DNA of 64,000 bases from Klebsiella huaxiensis (GCF_003261575.2 NZ_CP036175.1:3224001-3288000); one strand, 5' to 3'; numbered from the stretch's first letter, positions 16,228 to 25,765 are shown. The notes: a model not told the origin generated them from the letters alone. Translations and numbers: made by a program.

Positions 16228-16680
16228 TCAGACAGGCAGCGCGCGATCTTTCACAACCGTTTTCATAACCAGTGTTGAGGTAAGCCGCTGCACGCCTGAG
16301 ATATCAGAGAGTTTTTCATCATACAGCTTCTGAAAAGCCGGCAGGTCACGGGTGATAACATGAAGCAGATAATCCGGATCGCCAAACAGTCGCTGCGCCT
16401 GAAGGATTTGCGGTATCTCCTCTACTGCCGCCTCGAAGGCGGCGACCGCCTGTCGGTCTCCCTCGCGCAGGGTGACGAAAACTATAGCTGAAAAGTTCAG
16501 CCCGAATCTGGCCGGATCCAGATGCGCCCGGTAGCCGCTGATTATCCCATCCTGCTCAAGGGCTCTGACCCGGCGCTGGCATGATGACAGGCTGATTCCC
16601 ACCCGTTCCGCCAGATCAGTGAGCGAAAGCCGCCCGTCCTTCTGAAGCTCTGCAAGAATATTGCAGTCTGCTCTGTCCAT
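16228..16680 (-). CDS. Lrp/AsnC-family regulator
   Basis: Regulator of 150 aa with an N-terminal HTH (CNILAELQKDGRLSLTDLAERVGISLSSCQRRVRALE, split) and a C-terminal RAM/ligand domain (VFVTLREGDRQAV ... LFGDPDYLLHVITRDL). Members bind amino acids and often control an adjacent exporter. I start at ATG 16680 because GGGAG and TTAGGA precede it; a longer reading from 16707 has no RBS. Divergent from a LysE-type exporter. Confidence 0.9.
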   Translation of the reverse strand: MDRADCNILAELQKDGRLSLTDLAERVGISLSSCQRRVRALEQDGIISGYRAHLDPARFGLNFSAIVFVTLREGDRQAVAAFEAAVEEIPQILQAQRLFGDPDYLLHVITRDLPAFQKLYDEKLSDISGVQRLTSTLVMKTVVKDRALPV

Positions 16681-16859
16681 TCCTAAAAATCTCCCGTCTG
16701 GTCTCATTTTTTAAGCTGTAAATGAAAGCACATTCCATTTACAAAGCGATATTCTTTCTTCAATTTTAAACGTATTCGTCAGGAAAAGGTTCCCTATATG
16801 CAGGTTTCTGACACTGATAAATGCCCGGTCAGCGATGGGGTCAATGAGGATTACGTCAC

Positions 16860-17474
16860 ATGTCACTGAGTATGTTCGCCGCCTTCTGGGCTGTTTCCGT
16901 GCTTTTCGTAATCACGCCCGGCGCCGACTGGGCTTACGCCATTTCAGCCGCCATCCGGGGACGCCGGGTTGTGTCGGCGGTTGCTGGCATGCTGAGCGGC
17001 CATCTTGTTGCAACGCTCATAGTGGCAGCGGGCGTCGGTTCAGTCATCGCAGGCACGCCGGGCGTACTGACGCTCCTGATCGTAGCCGGGGCGGCCTATC
17101 TGCTCTGGCTCGGCCTCGGCATGCTGCGCTATCCGACAGCGCCGACGGCTGGGCAGAATGATGATGCAGGTTCGCCATTGAAATGGGCGCTCAAGGGCTT
17201 TTGCATCAGCGGGTTTAATCCGAAGGTTTTTCTGCTGTTTCTGGCCCTACTGCCGCAATTCACTGACGTCCACGCTGCCTGGTCGCTTCCACTGCAGATG
17301 ATGGCGCTGGGGCTGGTGCATGTGATTAGCTGCGGCGTGGTCTACCTGCTTGTGAGGTATGGCTCCGGCACGGTGCTTGGGACGCGAGCGCGCGCCGCAC
17401 AGAATGTCAGCCGGATTTCGGGCAGCCTGATGATCATTATTGCGGCCCTGCTGCTGGCAGAGCAGTTTCTCTGA
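16860..17474 (+). CDS. LysE/RhtB-family amino-acid exporter
   Basis: Inner-membrane exporter of 204 aa with about six hydrophobic segments. The N-terminal signature FVITPGADWAYAISAAIRGRR and the ISGFNPKVFLLFLALLPQF motif in the middle are diagnostic of the RhtB/LysE family. Paired with the divergent Lrp-type regulator, a common arrangement for amino-acid-induced export. Substrate not predictable. Confidence 0.9.
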   Translation: MSLSMFAAFWAVSVLFVITPGADWAYAISAAIRGRRVVSAVAGMLSGHLVATLIVAAGVGSVIAGTPGVLTLLIVAGAAYLLWLGLGMLRYPTAPTAGQNDDAGSPLKWALKGFCISGFNPKVFLLFLALLPQFTDVHAAWSLPLQMMALGLVHVISCGVVYLLVRYGSGTVLGTRARAAQNVSRISGSLMIIIAALLLAEQFL

Positions 17475-17665
17475 GGCATGACCATACTGGCTTATAGCAA
17501 CGCATCATGCAGCAGGAACTTTATAAATACACTCGACGACAGGGAAACGTCAGCCCCGGGCTTTATGATGCCTTGGAAACCGAGCAATACAATTAGCGTT
17601 GCGAAAGCTGGTATTATCGCCCCCGCAACATTCTTCATTAACGTAACTAATTAGCAGAGAACACC

Positions 17666-18466
17666 ATGTCATCAGTCACACTGACACATCTGAAAAACCT
17701 CAAGCAGCGCGGCGAGAAAATCACCATGCTCACCTGCTACGACGCCACGTTTGCACACGAGCTGAGCACGGCAGGCGTTGAGATGCTTCTTATCGGCGAT
17801 ACGCTGGGAATGATCCTGCAGGGCCATGACAGCACCCTGCCGGTCAGGCTTGAAGATATGGTTTATCACACGGCCTGCGTTAAGCGCGGAAACAATGGCG
17901 GCTTCATCATAGCCGACCTTTCATTCATGACCAGCTCCTCGCCTGAGCAGGCACTGCACAGCTCCGCACAGTTAATGCAGGCTGGTGCGCAGATGGTTAA
18001 GATTGAAGGTGGAGAGTGGCTGTGCGACACAGTGCGTCAGTTGACGCGTAACGGTATACCGGTTTGCACCCATATTGGACTCACACCTCAGTCGGTTAAC
18101 ATCTTTGGCGGTTTTAAAGTGCAGGGACGTGAAAGCCATCAGGCGGCCGCACTGATCGACACCGCGAAAAAGCTTGAAGAAGCCGGCGCGGCAATGGTGT
18201 TGGTTGAAGCCGTCCCCGCCTCACTGGGAAGAGCGCTGAGCGAGGCGGTGTCCGTACCAGTCATCGGCATCGGCGCTGGCCCGGATACAGATGGACAGGT
18301 TTTAGTGCTGCACGACATGCTCGGTCTGAGCATCACCGGCAAAGCCCCGAAATTCGTCAAAAACTTTATGAAAGGGCAGCACGACATTCAGGGCGCGTTA
18401 AAAAGTTACATTGCCGCCGTCAAAGACGGCAGCTTCCCGTCAGCGGAGCACTGCTACTCAGAATAA
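17666..18466 (+). CDS. panB: PanB-type 3-methyl-2-oxobutanoate hydroxymethyltransferase, isolated copy
   Basis: Ketopantoate hydroxymethyltransferase (266 aa): transfers a hydroxymethyl group from methylene-THF to 2-oxoisovalerate in pantothenate synthesis. Family motifs are present: TCYDATFAHELSTAG, LIGDTLGMILQGHDSTLPV with the Mg-binding Asp, KIEGGEW, HIGLTPQSVNIFGGFKVQG and VIGIGAGPDTDGQVLV. It is distinctly different from E. coli PanB and stands without panC or panD, so it is probably a second, horizontally acquired copy; whether the usual panBCD locus exists lies outside the window. A hairpin follows the stop. Confidence 0.88.
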   Translation: MSSVTLTHLKNLKQRGEKITMLTCYDATFAHELSTAGVEMLLIGDTLGMILQGHDSTLPVRLEDMVYHTACVKRGNNGGFIIADLSFMTSSSPEQALHSSAQLMQAGAQMVKIEGGEWLCDTVRQLTRNGIPVCTHIGLTPQSVNIFGGFKVQGRESHQAAALIDTAKKLEEAGAAMVLVEAVPASLGRALSEAVSVPVIGIGAGPDTDGQVLVLHDMLGLSITGKAPKFVKNFMKGQHDIQGALKSYIAAVKDGSFPSAEHCYSE

Positions 18467-18469
18467 GTT

Positions 18470-18505
18470 ACAGATGCAGCCGAATATATTAGCGGCTGCA
18501 TCTGT
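18470..18505 (+). terminator. Hairpin after panB
   Basis: Perfect 13-bp stem ACAGATGCAGCCG / CGGCTGCATCTGT around a 10-nt loop, 3 nt after the panB stop. No T-run follows, so intrinsic termination is only probable. Confidence 0.6.
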
Positions 18506-18708
18506 AATCTGGCTAAAGAGACTAATTACCGACGTCCGCTTTTCGCTCAAAGCTGCCTGTCAACGTGATCGATCGCCCTTACCGCAGTCTGGAAGTACAA
18601 AAAATGGCCTTAACGTACAATAATTTTCGATATCCAAACTGACCCCAAAGAGGTGACACTTTAAAACTGCATTGACAAAATAATTGATTTTATTATGTTA
18701 AATATAAA

Positions 18709-19110
18709 TCAATGATCTAGTGTCACTTGATCCCCTTGCTGTACTTTCAGTGAATACAGGCGGCTCTCGAAGGTATCACATTCAGGCTCAACCTGCCATC
18801 CACAGCGTTCAAGCAGCTTCATCACACCTGCCACATTACCGGTCAAACGCGCAATCAGGGAATTTATCTGTCGGCCGCTGTCATCAAAAGCAACATCAAG
18901 CGTAGGATCATTTCCGAATTACAAGCGACCCCCATGAAGCGCGACCATCTCACAGAAATACCACCAGAGGGTACACTGGCAGTCGCGGTCGACAACACAA
19001 CTCATAAGACGATATTTCCACTTTCCGCCCGGATGTTTACCACGACAGGAGCAGTTACTACGGGGGAATTCAAAACGATTGTCCAGCTTACGTTTACCTA
19101 CCAGTAACGA
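18709..19110 (-). pseudogene. Decayed gene or gene pair of unknown family
   Basis: On the minus strand a GGAGG at 19111-19116 is followed by a readable frame with no ATG (the codon at the expected spot is TTA), giving LVGKRKLDNRFEF... and a Cys/Trp-rich segment. It meets TAA at 18919-18921. The same frame then resumes as FGNDPTLDVAFDDSGRQ and continues with LIARLTGNVAGVMKLLERCGW to a TGA at 18709. Codon use looks protein-like throughout, so this is probably one gene with a lost start and an internal stop, or two adjoining small genes. I do not recognise the family. Confidence 0.45.
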
Positions 19111-19315
19111 TCCTCCGATGCCTCTGAAAGACTTTTCCAGACGTATTGTTAGTATGCGCTTTTAAAGAGATTTAAAACCAAACTTTACTAAAATGCACAT
19201 TAACATTATGAAAAAAACAGTAGATTTGTTACCATTATAAAAGGTAATTACAACAGTAATTCATTGTTCCTCTTGCCAGATTAAATAAATCAAAAAAATA
19301 GCAAATGGAGATGTT

Positions 19316-19990
19316 ATGCTGCCAAAACAGAATAAGTACACCATAATCATTAGTGAAAAACCAATCGTGCAGTTTAGTCTGAATAAAATCATTAGGGAGC
19401 AACTCTCTGATTACGAAATAAATTTTCTTTCATCTATAGATGAATTAACCCAACTTCAGTTACGAAGAACAACGCTGATACTAGCCGATTTATCTGGCGA
19501 AATTGACAATCCGAGAATTTTTTTTGATAATTACTGCTCATTAATGATTCAGAATGTGAATATACACTGGATATTTATAGTCAAAAATATTTATTTCCCC
19601 TTAGCTATTGAGTTATTAATGAAGCCAGAAACTACATTGTTACTTGATACCTCACCAGTAACAGATTTAATCGAGGTGATTTCTGCGTTCAGATTAGCCC
19701 CTGGAGGTGCAGGAAAAATATCATTACTACATAAAAAAGGAGATGTTACCAAGGTAGAAAGAAAAATAGCAGCACTAACCCCTTCTGAAATTGAAGTATT
19801 AAGACTTTTTGCAAAAGGATGGGGAGGAAATCAAATCGCCGCTTTTTTGAAAAAAAGTAATAAAACAATAAGTGCGCAAAAAAGCAATGCTATGCGTCGT
19901 TTATCTTTGCACAATAATGCAGAGTTGTATGCATGGATTACCAGCACTGAGGGAGTGAAATCACTGTATATCGATTCATACTATGGATAA
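19316..19990 (+). CDS. LuxR-type (HTH) transcriptional regulator
   Basis: Protein of 224 aa with a C-terminal GerE/LuxR helix-turn-helix (about 150-210: LTPSEIEVLRLFAKGWGGNQIAAFL, KKSNKTISAQKSNAMRRL). The N-terminal 140 aa form a degenerate receiver-like domain without a clear phospho-acceptor Asp pattern; this resembles RcsA/BglJ/FimZ-like enteric regulators. AT-rich and upstream of the fimbrial operon region, so control of fimbriae or surface genes is a reasonable guess but not shown. GGAG lies before the ATG. Confidence 0.82.
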   Translation: MLPKQNKYTIIISEKPIVQFSLNKIIREQLSDYEINFLSSIDELTQLQLRRTTLILADLSGEIDNPRIFFDNYCSLMIQNVNIHWIFIVKNIYFPLAIELLMKPETTLLLDTSPVTDLIEVISAFRLAPGGAGKISLLHKKGDVTKVERKIAALTPSEIEVLRLFAKGWGGNQIAAFLKKSNKTISAQKSNAMRRLSLHNNAELYAWITSTEGVKSLYIDSYYG

Positions 19991-20020
19991 ATTTTAATCA
20001 GAAAAAGTAAGAGAGATTCC

Positions 20021-20325
20021 ATGTCTGAAATGAAAATCGCCGGCATCGACCTAGCTAAAGCAAACTTTTATTTTTTCAGTATCGATGCTTATGGAAAACC
20101 AGCTGGAGAGATAAAACTTTCACGCAATAACTTACTCAAAACTTACTCAACTTACTCAACTTACTCAACTGGCTTGTTCAGCAACACGCGATGACAGTTG
20201 CGATGGAAGCCTGTGGGGCAGCCCGGGAGATACAGAAGCTTGGGCACACAGCGATTTTGCTTCCGGCTCAACACGTCCGAGCTTGTCGGCGACGCCAGAA
20301 AAATGTGTTCCGCGAATGCAGTGGC
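20021..20325 (+). pseudogene. IS110-family transposase, N-terminal fragment
   Basis: Begins MSEMKIAGIDLAKANFYFF, the DEDD-type N-terminus of IS110/IS1111 transposases (first Asp in GIDLAK). A 9-bp tandem expansion at 20129-20168 shifts the frame; the original frame resumes as LVQQHAMTVAMEACGAAREIQKLGHTAILL, again IS110-like. The C-terminal half is missing. Dead element. Confidence 0.8.
20129..20168. repeat. 9-bp tandem repeat inside the IS110 fragment
   Basis: Four copies of ACTTACTCA, with two extra A after the first copy. Relative to an uninterrupted reading (AACTTACTCAACTGG) the insertion is 29 nt, which breaks the transposase frame. Looks like replication slippage. Confidence 0.8.
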
Positions 20326-20408
20326 TAATCGTCTGTTAATATAGCATATAACCTTGCGGCATCAGTGTGCCTGGTTACCGTGAGCGACCTACATTCACAA
20401 AGGCTAAT

Positions 20409-20642
20409 ATGAAAAAAGTTACGTTCAGTGATTTACAAGAACAAAGCGAGCAGGCCGCAAACACCCCTCGCTTTCGTGCTCATCGTAACCTCCACCCTGA
20501 ATTAAGCGATCCTGTTCAGCGGCTGGCTATCGCTATGGAACCCGTTTCCTATGTTCGCCCTCACCGCCACCCGCACACTAACCTCTTTAATGTGGGGAGC
20601 AGCGCAAGAGCAGTAACTGTCTGCCCGCCGGTAATTAGTTAA
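20409..20642 (+). pseudogene. WbuC-family cupin protein, truncated
   Basis: Starts MKKVTFSDLQEQSEQAAN and continues with RAHRNLHPELSDPVQRLAIAMEP and SYVRPHRHPHTN, the N-terminal half of WbuC-type cupin metalloproteins (HRHPH metal-binding segment), then loses similarity around residue 65 and stops at 77 aa; full-length members are about twice this. The C-terminal cupin half has been deleted. Confidence 0.75.
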
Positions 20643-20857
20643 GCGGTTGATGTGAAAGCAGATTGATTTTCTGCAGGATACCCGCCATTCAGAGCTAAGA
20701 TGTTCCCATCTAAATTTCCGTCTAATAAAACCGGTGACTCGAGTAAAAAAATCATCTCCTGCAAATAATGTGCAGCATCCAGGCAGAGGTCGGGGTGCAG
20801 GCAGAATACCAGCAGGATAAAAACAATCCCAAGTAAGAACGTTGTTTTCATCTGCAT
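20639..20857 (-). CDS. Small hydrophobic protein of unknown function
   Basis: Open frame of 72 aa starting MQMKTTFLLGIVFILLVF: one N-terminal hydrophobic segment, then a polar tail. It starts 1-2 nt from the stop of the histidine-kinase fragment on the same strand, which suggests it was the next gene of a two-component operon. No family recognised; could be part of the decayed region. Confidence 0.4.
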   Translation of the reverse strand: MQMKTTFLLGIVFILLVFCLHPDLCLDAAHYLQEMIFLLESPVLLDGNLDGNILALNGGYPAENQSAFTSTA

Positions 20858-20858
20858 T

Positions 20859-21116
20859 CATCGAACAGAGCTCAGTGGCAGGACGATGCAAGTCAGAACG
20901 CCGGAGGGAAACAGGCGAGCAGGGAGCAATGTGACGTTGCCGTCCAACCAAGTGACGCAGGCTTTGACGATCGATAAACCCAGCCCAGAGCCGGGCTGGG
21001 TCATGCCTTCGGGACGATAAAATGCGTCGAACAAACGCGTCCTTTCGTCAGCGGCAATTCCGGAGCCGTTATCTTCAATATTAATAACTGCTTCGTGCAG
21101 CGTTACCGTTACGCTG
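20859..21116 (-). pseudogene. Sensor histidine kinase, C-terminal fragment
   Basis: About 85 codons in one frame encoding the ATPase part of a histidine kinase: N-G-box-like INIEDNGSGIAADERTRLFDAFYR and the G2 box GSGLGLSIVKACVTWL, ending at a TGA. The sensor, HAMP and DHp parts are absent; the upstream end at about 21116 runs into unrelated sequence and an ERIC-like repeat. Confidence 0.8.
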
Positions 21117-21171
21117 AGATCAATCTGCCTTTTGCTGTCTGTATAATATCATCTGAACGTATCTGGTCCAA

Positions 21172-21286
21172 ATAATTCAAGTTGCAAGAAGTCAGCGGCG
21201 CTGAGAATCCCCTGGAGCTTACTATGGTAAGTGGCAGGGGAAAGAACGCGGCCAACGCACATGCAATTTGAAGTATGACGGGTATA
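21172..21286. repeat. ERIC-like intergenic repeat
   Basis: Begins ATAATTCAAGTTGCAAGAAG and ends with the inverted end CATGCAATTTGAAGTATGACGGGTATA. It includes GAATCCCCTGGAGCTTAC and GTAAGTGGCAGGGG, matching the ERIC core that the ERIC-PCR primers target. The same ends occur at 58440-58576. Confidence 0.75.
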
Positions 21287-21336
21287 TATCGCCTCATACT
21301 ATGGCGATTAAGGGCTCCCGGCAAATGGACAATCTG

Positions 21337-22467
21337 CTATTTATATTGCACAACAAAAGTAACTCGACTATTAGCTATCCCCGGCTGAACCTGCGATTGA
21401 GTCCTGATATACCGAGCAGCCAAGGGAATTTTTATCGTGCTACTATTAGTATCAATGCCCAATTTATACACAAAAGGGTTATTAAAATTAACAATACTTG
21501 GGGAACCAGCATAATTTCCCCAACCAAGCTGTATGCCAAAACCGGTTGCAGCGGTCTTTCCGCCTGGCGCGCTGACATTCAGGATCCCCTGTGTTACATT
21601 TTGTGTCTCTGAACTGGTTGGTTGCAGATAAACCTGTAACGTGTTTGCAACCGTGTTCTCCCTTCTGTAGCCATTATTAGAAATCATAACACTGTTAGTG
21701 TACGGGTTATAGCCATAAAACCGAGGGCAGTTCGTTAATACAATTGATGCATCTTTCCAGTTAGAGGTCGAACCTACTCTGCTAAAATCTGCTACGTGAT
21801 ATTTTCCCATATCAACCGTTACATTCGAAATATTGCAAGTGCCAGCAACAATCGTTAGCGCACCAGTATATCTCACGGTCCATAGTTGTAGTGGTATTCC
21901 ATTATAATAACCGGATGCCGGCTGGACGGTATATTTCATAGTGGGTAGCAAAGCAGAGTTAATGACTCCACCCGAGATAGGTCCAGTTTTAATTAAAGAG
22001 AGTACAACCGTATTTGTCGCTGCGGTCGTTCCTCCACTTGCATTATAATTCACATAGTTTGTGTATTGATAAGGTAAAATATTTGACAAAACCGGGGTGG
22101 CAGGACTTGACCCCTTACCTAATAAGGCCCCAACTCCTGGTACATTAGTCTGGTACACTTTCCCCCCAAGACCATTACCTGACCATGGTGATAATGGCAT
22201 CGGCGTTGAACCGTATTCCATTAGACCATAGAGCGAATATGGTCCATTGCAACTCACACCAAGGGTATATCGGGTAGAAATCGATATATCATATATAGAG
22301 GTCCCTACTGGAATATCATCACCAACTGTTATCGCTGCACTCAATGGCAACTGATCATTAATCACTCGCGACATATAAGGTGTACAGGTCACTGCAGCAA
22401 TCCCCTCCAGGGATAATGCTGATAAAAAAGTAAATAAGAAAAAAATAAATATTTTTTGGACATTCAT
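21337..22467 (-). CDS. Fimbrial tip adhesin / minor pilin (two-domain)
   Basis: Exported protein of 376 aa with a hydrophobic signal sequence (FIFFLFTFLSALSLEGIAA). The N-terminal domain of about 190 aa is rich in Tyr, Gly and Ser and probably the receptor-binding part; the C-terminal domain begins near GTCNISNVTVDMG and ends in VTFVVQYK, as in chaperone-usher pilins. Last gene of the fimbrial operon; its ATG overlaps the usher stop (TAATG at 22465-22469). Ligand unknown. Confidence 0.82.
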   Translation of the reverse strand: MNVQKIFIFFLFTFLSALSLEGIAAVTCTPYMSRVINDQLPLSAAITVGDDIPVGTSIYDISISTRYTLGVSCNGPYSLYGLMEYGSTPMPLSPWSGNGLGGKVYQTNVPGVGALLGKGSSPATPVLSNILPYQYTNYVNYNASGGTTAATNTVVLSLIKTGPISGGVINSALLPTMKYTVQPASGYYNGIPLQLWTVRYTGALTIVAGTCNISNVTVDMGKYHVADFSRVGSTSNWKDASIVLTNCPRFYGYNPYTNSVMISNNGYRRENTVANTLQVYLQPTSSETQNVTQGILNVSAPGGKTAATGFGIQLGWGNYAGSPSIVNFNNPFVYKLGIDTNSSTIKIPLAARYIRTQSQVQPGIANSRVTFVVQYK

Positions 22468-25043
22468 TACTGTACTCCCGCTGCGCATGTCGTTTTAAGA
22501 CGCACCAGACTATTTGTAATACCGCTTTGAGGCCGCGGGGGTAATAAGTAGCTTACCTGGCAGTGCTGCGCCGCACCATTTCCCCACTTCACTGTTAATG
22601 TATCTCTTTGTTGTGTTACCCGAGCATAAACCTGCCCCATCTGACCAACGCTACCAATGCTATTTCCATGACTATCAAAAACATCAGCGCCAAATGGTAC
22701 CTCTTCACCATTATGGCGAACGGCGGAAATCAATAACGGCGTTCCTTTATTTGTCTTAAAGACTATTTTGCTCACTGCACCAGCATACGGGGCAACCTTA
22801 GCGCTGGTATTTTCCAGTTCGACGTCAGACGATATCCCTTTCGGATCGATTGTGATTTCATTCATTTCATAGGGATTAAGATAAGGAATAGCCGCATGCC
22901 CCCAGGAGTCAATGAAAATACCGGAATACCCCCCCACTTTCGCGCCTGTGGCCCCTTTAGCTTCAACCACAGCAAAGGTATTTCCTGTATAAGGCGTCAT
23001 CACCATGCCATCCTGCCAGGCAATCAGCGTACCACTCAGCCCCATTGAGGTTGTCTGGTAATTTTTTCCAGCTCCGTAAGTAGCCGCTATATTTGTAAAA
23101 GGAGAGCGATAACCGCCGCTTAACGATACGCTACTCCCGGCCCCTTGGTTGTAATGTATCCCGGTAGTGTTGTAGTTGAACTGGTTATCGTTGCCCAATG
23201 TTCCTGACACGCCCACCTGCTCGCCCGTCAGGCCATTCGTACTGTGACTCAGGCTGGAATTTAACATCGGCACATGACTATTATTGATTGACCCCAACGG
23301 CATCGTTAAATTTAATAACCAATTGGTTTCCGTACCGCCACTGCTGTTCCTGACCCGCGCGGCGCTCAGACTATAGTTGAGACTGTACCAGTTATTGCTA
23401 TACCCCAGTTGATACTGCAAATCAGACTGGCTGTTATTCCAATAGTCCTGAGTGTAGCCGGTCACATAAATCTGTCCCCATCCCTCCGCCAACCCCTGGT
23501 TTACCGAGATATTAAAACGGTTTTTAGGACGCCAGATATTATCAACAGCACCGCCATGTTCCAGCTCTTCCCGCATCCGCATCGCCGTACTGTAGTCGTA
23601 ATATCCGGAGGTTGAATAACGGTAGGCGGCAACCGTCACGTTGCTGTCGGTTTGCGGCAAAAACTTACTGTAACTTAAGCGATAACTTTGTCCTGAACTG
23701 GCGGCAACATCTTCGGTGAATAAATGCACTCTCGCCTGGGTAATATCAACTGCAAATGCACCAACAGGCGTGCTGGTTGCAACCCCCGTCATGATGGAAT
23801 AGTAATTGCTGCCGCTCGTCTGTAGTCCACCGTATCCCGTCAGATTATTCGTCAAACCTCGCTGATACGTCACCATATACAGACCGGGGTCGGTACTCAT
23901 GGAAACATCGTTCATTTTACCGACCACAACGCTATAGCGGTGCGCGCCAGGGCGTAATAGCTGAGCAACGGAAGCATAAGGAACTTTAAATGTCTGCACC
24001 GAACCATCCGCTTCGGTTACCTTTACATCCAGGTCGCCGCCGTAACCCGTAGGATAGAGATCGTCAATGACAAATGCGCCTGGCGTAACGGTCGTTTCAT
24101 AAATAATCCGACCATTTTGATATACATTAACGCGCGCATTCGTCCGTGCAATACCTCGAATATCCGGCGCGTAGCCCCGCTGTGACTGAGGTAACATTCG
24201 GTCATCGCTTATTAATGCAACACCTTTAAACGGTAACGTATCAAAAACCTGACCATCAGTTGATGTCTCTCCCACAAGAAAACGGCCTTTCAGCGCTGGG
24301 ATATCATGCTGAGCAAAGCTATTTGTTGACTGATAGCGACCGCCGTTATGTTCATCCCAGTTATAGCTGCCATCATGACGGAAATACCAGGCACCAATAT
24401 TAAGCCCGGCATTTGTCCCCATATAGGAGGAAGAACTATTTGTACCATGTGAATAGGTTGTATAAGTATTGGCATTATACCCGAGCAACAAAGCAGGAAT
24501 ACCTGAGTCCCAGAGGGCCGGGCTCACATATCCTCTGGCAGAATTATTCATCATGGCCTGCGGAATGCTAATATCTAAACGCTGAATCCCGGAGTCATAG
24601 CGCATATTAGCCTCAGGAATTAACTCTTCAAGTGGATAGCAGGCCATCCCCTTATGCAAGTTTTCGTTGAAAATTGCCGGAAGTTTGCTGTAATTAAAAT
24701 TAATTTTCTTTAACAACTCAGACGATAAACAAGCGGTAACACTTTTATTATCTTGTTCAACAAACAATACATTCTCATGGGTAACCGGTACGCCATTGAC
24801 GAATACTTCGGTGAGATGTTTTCCCGGTAAAACTGAAGCTCCATCTTCAAAACGGCTTAAATCTATCATCTCAACTTCAGATGTATTCAAAAAGTTGGGG
24901 TCAAAAACTACCTTTGCCGCACTTTCATCCGCCTGGGCTATTTTTGGGATCATAGCCATCACAAAGGTAGCCAGCAATGAATATTGAAAAAAAAGATGCA
25001 TGGCAAACATTCCTGTTTTTATTATTTTAAACAATGCCATCAA
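22467..25043 (-). CDS. Fimbrial outer-membrane usher (FimD/PapC family)
   Basis: Usher of 858 aa, normal length. After a signal sequence ending near QADESA come the N-terminal domain (VVFDPNFLNTSEVEMIDLSRFEDG), the beta-barrel with the plug (RGIARTNARVNVYQNGRIIYETTVTPGAFVIDDLYPTG, split), and the C-terminal domains with IFIDSWGHAAIPYLNPYEMNEI and a Cys pair (HCQVSYLLPP ... TTCAAGVQ). It assembles subunits delivered by the adjacent chaperone. Start overlaps the chaperone stop by 4 nt. Confidence 0.95.
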   Translation of the reverse strand: MMALFKIIKTGMFAMHLFFQYSLLATFVMAMIPKIAQADESAAKVVFDPNFLNTSEVEMIDLSRFEDGASVLPGKHLTEVFVNGVPVTHENVLFVEQDNKSVTACLSSELLKKINFNYSKLPAIFNENLHKGMACYPLEELIPEANMRYDSGIQRLDISIPQAMMNNSARGYVSPALWDSGIPALLLGYNANTYTTYSHGTNSSSSYMGTNAGLNIGAWYFRHDGSYNWDEHNGGRYQSTNSFAQHDIPALKGRFLVGETSTDGQVFDTLPFKGVALISDDRMLPQSQRGYAPDIRGIARTNARVNVYQNGRIIYETTVTPGAFVIDDLYPTGYGGDLDVKVTEADGSVQTFKVPYASVAQLLRPGAHRYSVVVGKMNDVSMSTDPGLYMVTYQRGLTNNLTGYGGLQTSGSNYYSIMTGVATSTPVGAFAVDITQARVHLFTEDVAASSGQSYRLSYSKFLPQTDSNVTVAAYRYSTSGYYDYSTAMRMREELEHGGAVDNIWRPKNRFNISVNQGLAEGWGQIYVTGYTQDYWNNSQSDLQYQLGYSNNWYSLNYSLSAARVRNSSGGTETNWLLNLTMPLGSINNSHVPMLNSSLSHSTNGLTGEQVGVSGTLGNDNQFNYNTTGIHYNQGAGSSVSLSGGYRSPFTNIAATYGAGKNYQTTSMGLSGTLIAWQDGMVMTPYTGNTFAVVEAKGATGAKVGGYSGIFIDSWGHAAIPYLNPYEMNEITIDPKGISSDVELENTSAKVAPYAGAVSKIVFKTNKGTPLLISAVRHNGEEVPFGADVFDSHGNSIGSVGQMGQVYARVTQQRDTLTVKWGNGAAQHCQVSYLLPPRPQSGITNSLVRLKTTCAAGVQ

Positions 25044-25765
25044 AAGGTGGTATTCACTACCTTTACAGCACCCCAGTCATTGATATATTCATAAGAAATG
25101 CTAGCGGCATGTGTAAAAGAAACACTTTTATCTAATTTAAAACGTAGCCTGTCTTTCGGTGCAATCATTTCACCATCAAAAGAAGCACTTTTATTGCCTT
25201 GATTCACTGTGATCGAAACCAGAGAAACATAATATGGAGAAGGATTATCAGCCTGAAGTTCTCCACTGACAATAGACCAGCTCAAATTCTCCGCAGCATC
25301 AGCGGCTTTAGTACTATCCGCAATTGCACCCGGGCGATAAAAAAGCTTAATACGCGTACGGAACGCCATTTGTAGACGGTTCGGCACATTAGTATTTGCC
25401 GGAGGAATTTCCAGAATATTTAGCCAATAAACCGACTCACGATCTTCAGGCAACGATGGGGACGCAGTATAACTCAGACGTAATGTCTGGCTTTTATCAG
25501 GTTCAATTCGGTTTACAGGTGGAGTAAGGATAAAGGGGACAGCAATTTTTTCTGGTTTTGCATTCACATCGCCATTATCAACCCAACTTTGAGCTAATAC
25601 TGGCAGTTTACCTTTATTTGAAAGTTTTACCGTAACCTCACGCTCACCACCAGGATAAATAACCCGGGTTCCATTCACCACGATACTCGCGTTACTGACT
25701 CCTGGTAGGATAAAGGCAAGAATAGCGCCAACGGATAATATCAATTGATGTAATTTACGGAACAT
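25040..25765 (-). CDS. Periplasmic fimbrial chaperone
   Basis: PapD/FimC-type chaperone, 241 aa with signal peptide ending SNA-SIVV. The subunit-binding residues are visible: Arg in NGTRVIYPGG and Lys in EPDKSQTLRLSY; the conserved YWLNILEIPP motif follows. It caps pilus subunits in the periplasm before hand-over to the usher. Second gene of the operon. Confidence 0.95.
   Translation of the reverse strand: MFRKLHQLILSVGAILAFILPGVSNASIVVNGTRVIYPGGEREVTVKLSNKGKLPVLAQSWVDNGDVNAKPEKIAVPFILTPPVNRIEPDKSQTLRLSYTASPSLPEDRESVYWLNILEIPPANTNVPNRLQMAFRTRIKLFYRPGAIADSTKAADAAENLSWSIVSGELQADNPSPYYVSLVSITVNQGNKSASFDGEMIAPKDRLRFKLDKSVSFTHAASISYEYINDWGAVKVVNTTF

Noticed and set aside
16042..16278. 78-codon gene after the glutathione peroxidase
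   Set aside because: Begins within a REP-like repeat, overlaps the Lrp-type gene end and lacks an RBS.
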